From Falsiroseomonas tokyonensis (GTDB lineage: Bacteria > Pseudomonadota > Alphaproteobacteria > Acetobacterales > Acetobacteraceae), in the NCBI RefSeq assembly GCF_019024325.1, contig NZ_JAFNJS010000001.1, forward strand, positions 868,001-932,000: a stretch of DNA of 64,000 nt. The letters are read 5' to 3'. The notes beneath the pieces are model-generated. The model saw nothing but the letters and a program-made list of their open reading frames with translations. It searched no databases and was not told the origin of the DNA. Below are positions 60,802 to 64,000 of this stretch, one piece after another (the stretch's first letter is position 1; every line of letters begins with the position of its first letter). The position numbers were made by a program, and so were the translations under genes.

Positions 60802-62073
60802 TCAGCTCCGGCGCGGCAGCAGGCGGCGGACCTCGGCGGCCATCTCGGGCAGCACCACCTCGGGGGTCGCCTGGCCCTCCACCACGCGGGCCATGCTGTC
60901 CACCATCACCTGCGTCACGCGGACGCTCTGCGTGCCGGGAAAGGCATACCAGGGGATCATGCGGTCCACCTGCTCGGTCGCGGTGCGGAACAGCGGGTTC
61001 TCGCGGTAGAACTCGCCGAGGTAGCGCGGGTCGTCGATCGCGATCTGGTTCACCGGGACATAGCCGGTGTTCTTCGCCATCAGCGCCGTGCCTTCCGGGC
61101 TGGTGGAGAAGCGCAGGAACTTCCAGGCGGCCTCGCGCTTCGTCGCATCGCGCGCCGTCAGCATGCCCGCCGCGCCGCCCGTCGGCAGCTTGCCGTCCGG
61201 TGCCACCTGCGGGAAGTGCGCGGTGCGCAGCTCGAAATTGCGGCCGGTAGACTGGATCATGTTGCGCAGGAAGGCGGTGCTGCCGAAGCGCATGCCGAGC
61301 TTGCCGGCGGCGAAGGCCTGAAGCGCGGTGGTCGCGTTCAGGTTGGGCATGCCGCCCTCGGTCACCATGCGGCGCAGCAGGCGCAGGCTGGCGAGGCCTT
61401 CGGGGCCGGCGAAGCCGACATCGCGCTCATCCGGCGTCAGCATCCGCGCGCCATGGCTGAACAGCAGGGCGGAGAACATCCAGTCGTCGCCGGGCCACTG
61501 AAACCACATGCCGTCGGTGCCGTCGCGCAGCGCCTCGATCCGCGCGGACAGTTCGATCACGCCGTCCCAGCTCTTCGGGAAGGCCGCGGGGTCGGCATCG
61601 ACGCCGAGGCGGCGGAACAGGTCGGCATTGTAGTAGGAAATGGGGTTCGAGGCCGCGAAGGCGAGGCCGGACTGGAAGCCGCCGAAATGCGCCAGCGCCA
61701 GCAGGCCGGGCGTGTAGCCCTGCGCGGCCGGGTCACCCTCTCGCGCCAGCAGCGGCGCCAGGTCCTGCGCGATGCCGCGCTCGGCGAAGACGCGCAGGCG
61801 GTTGAAGCCCTGGTAGGACAGGTCCGGCAGCTGGTTCGTCGCGGCCTGGCGCAGCACCAGCTGCGTGCCTTCCTCGTAGTTCGGCGTGGTGATGAAGTTG
61901 ATGCGGATGCCCGGCTCGCGCTTCGCGAATTCCGCCGCGATCGCGTCGTAGCATTCCTTGTAGATCTGCGGCTGCGCGTAGTGGACGGTGATTTCCGTGC
62001 TTTGCTGCGCACGCAGGGCGGGAGCGGCAAGCAGGGCGGCGCCGGTGGTCAGCGCGAGGCGGCGTGTGATCAT
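60802..62073 (-). CDS. ABC transporter substrate-binding protein, carbohydrate/glycerol-phosphate type
   Basis: A 423-residue periplasmic protein: signal with twin Arg (MITRRLALTTGAALLAAPAL), then a family-1 extracellular solute-binding fold (EITVHYAQPQIYKECYDAIA, ADLFRRLGVDADPAAFPKSW, and GGAAGMLTARDATKREAAWKF typical of UgpB/MalE relatives). It delivers a sugar or glycerol-phosphate-type ligand to the permease pair encoded upstream. ATG 62073 is taken; a longer reading would run into the permease gene. The ligand is uncertain. Confidence 0.88.
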   Translation of the reverse strand: MITRRLALTTGAALLAAPALRAQQSTEITVHYAQPQIYKECYDAIAAEFAKREPGIRINFITTPNYEEGTQLVLRQAATNQLPDLSYQGFNRLRVFAERGIAQDLAPLLAREGDPAAQGYTPGLLALAHFGGFQSGLAFAASNPISYYNADLFRRLGVDADPAAFPKSWDGVIELSARIEALRDGTDGMWFQWPGDDWMFSALLFSHGARMLTPDERDVGFAGPEGLASLRLLRRMVTEGGMPNLNATTALQAFAAGKLGMRFGSTAFLRNMIQSTGRNFELRTAHFPQVAPDGKLPTGGAAGMLTARDATKREAAWKFLRFSTSPEGTALMAKNTGYVPVNQIAIDDPRYLGEFYRENPLFRTATEQVDRMIPWYAFPGTQSVRVTQVMVDSMARVVEGQATPEVVLPEMAAEVRRLLPRRS

Positions 62074-62098
62074 GCGCGTGTCTCCGATTGACAAAAAA

Positions 62099-62935
62099 TC
62101 AGCCCTTGAGGCCGGTGGTGGCGATGCCCTCGACGAAGCGGCGCTGGGCAAACAGGAAGGCCAGCACCAGCGGCGCCGTCATGATCACGGCGGCGGCCAT
62201 CAGCGCGGCGAAATCGTCGCCGGCCTCGTCGGAGCGGAAGAACAGCACGCCGAGGGCAGGGGTGGCGCGGGACGGCCCCTCCACCACGATCAGCGGCCAG
62301 AACAGGTCGTTCCAATGCGCGACGACCGAGAAGATCGCGAAGGCGGTGGCCGCCGGCCAGGCATTGGGCAGCACCACGCGCCAGACGATCCCGGCCTCGG
62401 ACATGCCATCCAGCCGCGCGGCATGGATCAGCTCATCCGGCAATGCCTTGAAGAACTGGCGGAACAGGAAGATCGCGAAGACGGAGATGGTGAAGGGCAG
62501 GATCAGCGCGGCGTAGGTGTTCAGCATCCCGAGCTGGCTGAAGCCGACATACAAAGGCAGCGCCGGCACATGCGGCGGCACCAGCAGGCCGAGCATCACC
62601 GCGCCAAAGGCGATGTCCCGCCCCGGAAAGCGCAGTTTTGCCAGCGCATATCCGGCTGGCACGGCAAACAGCAGCTGGAAGGCCAGGATGCCGGCGCAGA
62701 CCACGATGCCGTTCCAGATGTATTGGAACACCGGGACGCGGGCAAAGACCTTGCCGTAGTTCTCGACTGCGAAAAAACGTTCGGGCCATAGTGCGAGGCT
62801 GGCGCGGAACAGCTCGTCCAGTGGCTTCAGGCTGGCCGAGACCATCCAGACATAGGGCGCCAGCACCAGCAGCCCGAGGGCGGCCAGCAGCAGCAGCCGC
62901 GGCGCATCCGCGAGCCAGGAACGGCGCTCATCCAT
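62099..62935 (-). CDS. Carbohydrate ABC transporter permease (UgpE/MalG type)
   Basis: A 278-residue membrane protein with six helices: LLLLAALGLLVLAPYVWMVS near the N-terminus, and the coupling motif region EAGIVWRVVLPNAWPA near 185-200 (EAA-x3-G type) that contacts the ATPase. It forms the channel with the other permease. Its ATG at 62935 overlaps the upstream permease gene by eight bases. Order permease-permease-binding protein is typical of such operons. Confidence 0.92.
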   Translation of the reverse strand: MDERRSWLADAPRLLLLAALGLLVLAPYVWMVSASLKPLDELFRASLALWPERFFAVENYGKVFARVPVFQYIWNGIVVCAGILAFQLLFAVPAGYALAKLRFPGRDIAFGAVMLGLLVPPHVPALPLYVGFSQLGMLNTYAALILPFTISVFAIFLFRQFFKALPDELIHAARLDGMSEAGIVWRVVLPNAWPAATAFAIFSVVAHWNDLFWPLIVVEGPSRATPALGVLFFRSDEAGDDFAALMAAAVIMTAPLVLAFLFAQRRFVEGIATTGLKG

Positions 62936-63860
62936 AATGGATCTTCCGGTCCAAGGCCTTGGTCTGCAGCCAGACCAAGCCGAGCACGATGACGAGGAAC
63001 ACCAGCGTGATCGCCGCCGAATAGCCGAGCCGCAGATAGGTGAAGCCCTCGCGGTACATGGTGTAGAGCAGTACTTCGGAGGCGCGGTTCGGCCCGCCCT
63101 GCGTCAGCACCGCCACCGTGTCGAAGACGCGGACGCTGCGGATCAGCGTGATGGTGACGACGAAGAGCGTGGTGGGGCCGAGCAGCGGCCAGGTCACCAG
63201 GCGGAAGCGGTCCACAGCGCGCCGCGCGCCATCCATCTGCGCCGCCGCATAGAGCTCTCGCGGAATGGCGGTCAGCCCCGCCAGGAACAGCACCATGGTA
63301 TAGCCGAGATTCTCCCACACCCCGATCGCGGCGAGGCTCGCCAGCACCCAGTCGGAGGAGGAGAGCCAGAAGGGCGGATCGGCGATGCCGAGGCGCCGCA
63401 GCGCCGCGTTCAGCGGCCCGATGGTGGGGTGCAGCAGGTACTGCCACGCCGCCGCCATGGCGACGGTCAGCGAGACGACCGGCAGGAAGAACACTGCGCG
63501 GAACAGCGCCCGGCCGCGGATACCGGCCTCGATCAGCAGCGCGGCGCCGAGGCCGAGCGCGATCGACAGCGGCGTGACGATGCCGACATAGATGACGGTG
63601 TTCCGCAGCGAGACCGCAAAACCGCGATCCGCCAGCAGCTCCGAAAAATTGTCGAGCCCGATCCAGGCGAAGCCCGGCATGCCGAGCTCGTAGTCGGTGA
63701 AGGCGAGCGCCACGGCGGCCAGCGTCGGCAGCAGCAGCATCACCGCATAGGCGATGGCCGCCGGCGCGGTCAGCATCAGCCCGGCCAGCGCCTCGCCGAT
63801 TGGCGCGGCACGGCGGAGGGGAAGGACGGCGTCAGACAAGGGCGCGTTCCGCCGGCGCAT
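62928..63860 (-). CDS. Carbohydrate ABC transporter permease (UgpA/MalF type)
   Basis: A permease of about 310 residues with six helices; the N-terminal LMLTAPAAIAYAVMLLLPTL and ALAFTDYELG-x-PGFAWIGLDNF are standard for the MalF/UgpA group, and AAQMDGARRAVDRFRLVTWPLLGPTTL near 215-240 contains the EAA-type loop. The start is uncertain: an ATG at 63860 overlaps the ATPase end by 29 bases, a TTG at 63839 by six; an ATG at 63887 is also open. Confidence 0.9.
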   Translation of the reverse strand: MRRRNAPLSDAVLPLRRAAPIGEALAGLMLTAPAAIAYAVMLLLPTLAAVALAFTDYELGMPGFAWIGLDNFSELLADRGFAVSLRNTVIYVGIVTPLSIALGLGAALLIEAGIRGRALFRAVFFLPVVSLTVAMAAAWQYLLHPTIGPLNAALRRLGIADPPFWLSSSDWVLASLAAIGVWENLGYTMVLFLAGLTAIPRELYAAAQMDGARRAVDRFRLVTWPLLGPTTLFVVTITLIRSVRVFDTVAVLTQGGPNRASEVLLYTMYREGFTYLRLGYSAAITLVFLVIVLGLVWLQTKALDRKIHYG

Positions 63861-64000
63861 GCGCGGCGACGCGCCGGCCCGCCGCATCGAACAGCAGGGC
63901 GCGGGCGGGGTCGAAGCCCAGGCGCAGCGCGGTGCCGGGGCGCGGGCGCGGGGCCTCGGGCGGCAGGCGCAGGATCACCGGCTCGCCGCTGGCGTGGCGG
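63832..64000 (-). CDS. ABC transporter ATP-binding protein, C-terminal end
   Basis: Only the last about 55 residues are inside the window; the gene continues beyond the right edge. The reading GEPVILRLPPEAPRPRPG, then TALRLGFDPARALLFD, is the terminal MOP/TOBE-like part of MalK/UgpC-type ATPases, which carries regulatory and substrate-sensing contacts. It is the upstream partner of the two permeases and the binding protein. It ends in TGA at 63834-63832, overlapping the next start. Confidence 0.8.
   Translation of the reverse strand, partial: RHASGEPVILRLPPEAPRPRPGTALRLGFDPARALLFDAAGRRVAAHAPAERALV

Overview
The window is high-GC DNA (about 70% by eye), densely packed with genes, with many 1-4 nt start/stop overlaps and frequent GTG/TTG starts. 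Gene content and order point to an alphaproteobacterium, most likely Acetobacteraceae (Roseomonas-like): an rpsA-cmk-aroA block, a pyrF-trpF-trpB-trpA block, accD-folC facing trxA-addA-addB, the AmgK/MurU salvage pair with tsaE, a FYDLN acidic protein, an IalB-family protein and hslVU. This placement is inferred from synteny and protein style, not from a search.

Region by region. 0-2.5 kb: end of an FMN reductase, an MFS exporter and a divergent AraC regulator. 2.4-10.5 kb: an unusual envelope cluster in two minus-strand arms, separated by one plus-strand membrane gene. It encodes a beta-carbonic-anhydrase-like fusion, DUF6524-like and DUF4239-like membrane proteins, two mitofilin-like proteins, glycine-rich membrane-hairpin proteins, a PstS-like binding protein without its transporter, and a C-terminal domain shared by one protein of each arm. 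This is my best candidate for an undescribed system. 10.6-14.5 kb: hydantoinase, tartrate-dehydrogenase-like enzyme, a pair of inverted structured repeats with covarying stems, and OxyR. 14.8-32 kb: accD, folC, a 13-residue tandem-repeat miniprotein, an NCS2 permease, a PQQ sugar dehydrogenase, thioredoxin, AddAB, MurU/AmgK/TsaE and a ferredoxin-NADP reductase.

32-46 kb: a secreted subtilase, gentisate dioxygenase, then the minus-strand housekeeping series trpA, trpB, GNAT, trpF, pyrF, lapA, ihfB, sppA, ydcF, rpsA, cmk and an aroA-like gene that has lost most catalytic residues. 46-57 kb: FYDLN protein, a second DUF218 protein, a methyltransferase, IalB, rlmN, an MFS gene preceded by a run of hairpins, a stand-alone E2-type acyltransferase core, a 2-hydroxyacid dehydrogenase, an amidohydrolase, a PAS histidine kinase, AzlCD and EcsC. 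57-64 kb: a Doc/AbrB toxin-antitoxin module with a palindromic promoter, hslUV, a palindromic intergenic element and a Ugp-like sugar-phosphate ABC operon ending in a metallophosphoesterase and running off the right edge.

No tRNA, rRNA, CRISPR array, transposase or prophage gene was recognised. The main oddities are the 2.4-10.5 kb cluster, the degenerate EPSP-synthase-like protein, the covarying repeat pair, the repeat miniprotein, and the separation of trpFBA from accD-folC, which fits an inversion.
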